NCBI GenBank assembly: GCA_002509665.1
Contig: DADN01000243.1
Coordinates: 230-10,784, forward strand
Reading direction: 5' to 3'
Length of the DNA: 10,555 nt
Origin: Methanobacterium sp. UBA8
GTDB lineage: Archaea; Methanobacteriota; Methanobacteria; Methanobacteriales; Methanobacteriaceae
The position numbers and the translations under genes were made by a program. Below the pieces are notes generated by a model, which had not been told where the DNA came from, did not search any database, and saw only the letters and a list, made by a program, of their open reading frames with translations. The number at the start of each line of letters is the position of its first letter. The first letter of the stretch is position 1. Below, piece by piece: positions 9,085 to 10,555 of the stretch.

Positions 9085-9738
9085 TTATTTTTTCTGTAAA
9101 TAACCATCTTTGATTAAAAATAATTCGTCGCAGTATTCCTTTAAATCATCATTGTTTGATAACATTAAAATAGTGTGCTTATTCTTCATCTTTATAATTA
9201 AATCCATTACTGCTTCTGTACTTTTTTTATCAAGTTCTCCAGTTGGTTCATCAGCTATTATTAAATGAGGATCATTAATCATTGCCCTTGCAAGTGCTGC
9301 TCGTTGCTGTTTTTCAATTGAAATTTCATCTGGAAATTTGCTGGTTTCAACAATACCAACCTTATTAAGGGTTTTAGATGCATTATTTATGTCTTTTGAA
9401 ATCATGGGAAGCATTATATTTTCTAAAATGTTTAGATATGGAAACAGGTTGGCCCGCTGGTAGACAATACCAATTCTATTCCTACGGATTTTAGTTCTTC
9501 CTGATTTAGATAATTTGGATGTATCTTGACCATTTATTATAATTTCACCGTTTGTAGGGGAATCTAACAGGCTTGCAAGATTTAATAAGGTTGTTTTTCC
9601 AGATCCAGATGGGCCTAATATAAGGTTTAATGAATTTTTCTTAAGTTCTAAATTTATTCCCTTTAAAGCAGTTATTTTGGTTCTATCATCACCATAAGTT
9701 TTCCAAACTTCCTTGAACTCTAAAATATTATTAATCAT
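9085..9738 (-). CDS. ABC transporter ATPase, LolD/MacB type, with degenerate signature and switch
   Basis: This 217-residue cytoplasmic nucleotide-binding subunit fits the LolD/MacB/FtsE class and should pair with the permease gene it overlaps. Walker A is GPSGSGKT (42-49), the Q-loop Gln94 lies in VYQRANLFPYL, Walker B is LIIADE (159-164) with catalytic Glu164, and the D-loop is GELD (167-170). Two normally invariant parts are changed. The LSGGQ signature is replaced by ISIEK (139-143) before the retained QQR. The switch-loop His (usual VTHD) is replaced by Asn195 in LSNND. ATP may thus be bound but hydrolysed slowly, or the other monomer's contacts may be altered. The ATG at 9738 lies 8 bp inside the permease gene, with GGAGG 9 nt ahead, so the two are translationally coupled. 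Confidence 0.88.
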   Translation of the reverse strand: MINNILEFKEVWKTYGDDRTKITALKGINLELKKNSLNLILGPSGSGKTTLLNLASLLDSPTNGEIIINGQDTSKLSKSGRTKIRRNRIGIVYQRANLFPYLNILENIMLPMISKDINNASKTLNKVGIVETSKFPDEISIEKQQRAALARAMINDPHLIIADEPTGELDKKSTEAVMDLIIKMKNKHTILMLSNNDDLKEYCDELFLIKDGYLQKK

Positions 9739-10432
9739 ATCTTAAAGCCTCCACAACATCCTGTCGGGTGTAATAAAACACTGTGTACACTGCAAGTAAC
9801 ATGCTCAGGCAGGTTGTAAGAAATGCTGCAGTGATGGGTAGCCACCACGGTATTAAAATAGAAAGCTGGATAACTTTTATCACGCTTGATAAGATGACTA
9901 TACCTGAAATTCCAACTACAATGCCTATTACTGCCCCAATAAATCCTAATACTCCTGCTTCTAATAGATGGCTTAAAATAATCTGGTGTTCTGTAAAACC
10001 TAATGATTTTAGTAAACCTATTTCTCTCTTTCTTTCAAGTAAGTTGACAGTCATGGCGTTGGTAATTCCGAAAATTCCAATTAAAAACACTATACTGGCC
10101 ATTAAATCGAAAAAGTTTATAATGTTCTTTAAAATAGTTTCAATAAGCCCTAAAAATTGAGAATTGCTTAGATTTATGCCTAATTTTGAATTTATAAAAT
10201 CATTTATAGTATTTATAATGTTAGTAGTGCTGCTGTTACCACCAGATTGATTTAAAATTGAACTTTCAGCAGCTATCTGATTTTGACCAAGAAATGTGCT
10301 GATCCCCAGTCCTGAGCTAACCAGAATCACAAAGATAAGCACACCAAAAGCTATCCTTAATACGGTAGAAGCGGTTCTAAACCAGTTTCTACGTAAATTT
10401 TTATATGAGATACTATAAATGCCTGTATTCAT
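9731..10432 (-). CDS. Compact FtsX/MacB-like ABC permease
   Basis: This 233-residue membrane protein has the FtsX-like permease core: an N-terminal amphipathic segment SYKNLRRNWFRTASTVL, TM1 (about 24-46), TM2 (about 105-130), the cytoplasmic coupling helix LERKREIGLLKSLGFTEHQI (132-151), TM3 (about 156-188), TM4 (about 195-222) and the terminal VEALRYD. The extracytoplasmic part between TM1 and TM2 is only about 58 residues, rich in Ser, Asn and Ile. Typical MacB-type permeases are near 400 residues because of a large domain here, so this is a minimal version. The frame is intact, so it is short rather than truncated. The ATG at 10432 has no clear Shine-Dalgarno, so a leaderless mRNA is possible. 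Together with the overlapping ATPase it would form a type VII-like ABC system acting on envelope substrates; the substrate is unknown. Confidence 0.85.
   Translation of the reverse strand: MNTGIYSISYKNLRRNWFRTASTVLRIAFGVLIFVILVSSGLGISTFLGQNQIAAESSILNQSGGNSSTTNIINTINDFINSKLGINLSNSQFLGLIETILKNIINFFDLMASIVFLIGIFGITNAMTVNLLERKREIGLLKSLGFTEHQIILSHLLEAGVLGFIGAVIGIVVGISGIVILSSVIKVIQLSILIPWWLPITAAFLTTCLSMLLAVYTVFYYTRQDVVEALRYD
9748..9752 (-). promoter_or_regulatory. Internal Shine-Dalgarno for the ABC ATPase
   Basis: GGAGG on the minus strand lies within the last permease codons (GTG GAG GCT), 9 nt ahead of the ATPase ATG. It supports this start and coupled translation. Confidence 0.65.
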
Positions 10433-10555
10433 CTAGATATTATCTATTGTAAGTATTAAAAATAATTTGCGGTTTATTGTTTAAAATTCGTTAAAAAACA
10501 GGATATTTGGTTCTATTTTTTTATTTTGAATATTTTTTAAGTTTATACTTGGGAT

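Noticed and set aside
9783..10160. 125-residue plus-strand open frame inside the permease
   Set aside because: It lies wholly antisense to a gene with clear FtsX motifs, has no ribosome-binding site and shows no recognisable domain.

Overview
The window looks like chromosomal DNA from a hydrogenotrophic methanogen of the Methanobacteriales, probably Methanobacterium-like; the genus is an inference. The grounds are low GC content, archaeal box A promoters (TTTATATA), AGGTG/GGAGG ribosome-binding sites, the archaeal mevalonate-type thiolase/HMG-CoA synthase pair, an archaeal LSm protein and a DUF2121 (connectase-family) protein, a family known from methanogens. No rRNA, tRNA, CRISPR array, insertion sequence or phage gene is visible.

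Layout, left to right. Positions 1-2295 (minus strand) hold HMG-CoA synthase followed by acetoacetyl-CoA thiolase, the first two steps of the mevalonate route to archaeal lipids. A hairpin plus U-tract follows the thiolase. Positions 2538-2768 (minus) encode a small LSm-like protein. The 396-bp gap upstream of it carries a 64-bp tandem duplication. Positions 3165-5973 (minus) are a two-gene operon: a large DUF255/YyaL-type thioredoxin-fold protein, then a cytoplasmic sulfite-oxidase-fold molybdopterin protein that starts at TTG behind a very strong Shine-Dalgarno. The 486-bp gap at 5974-6459 is a divergent promoter region with one TTTATATA box in each direction.

On the plus strand, 6460-7383 encodes a connectase-family protein related to proteasome beta subunits, with Ser exposed after Met removal and Asp at mature position 17. 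Next, 7462-8266 is a metallo-beta-lactamase-fold hydrolase whose reading frame is broken by one extra base at 7501, right after its first beta strand. A convergent intergenic region separates it from a minus-strand DUF308/HdeD-like six-helix membrane protein (8334-8864). The right end (9085-10432, minus) holds a compact FtsX/MacB-like permease overlapping by 8 bp an ABC ATPase that has lost the LSGGQ signature and the switch histidine.

Most of the window is core metabolism and stress or envelope physiology. The items that deserve a second look are the connectase with its C-terminal four-cysteine tail, the +1 frameshift, the degenerate ABC ATPase with its minimal permease, and several non-coding repeats. 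I found no clear multi-gene defence or mobile system.
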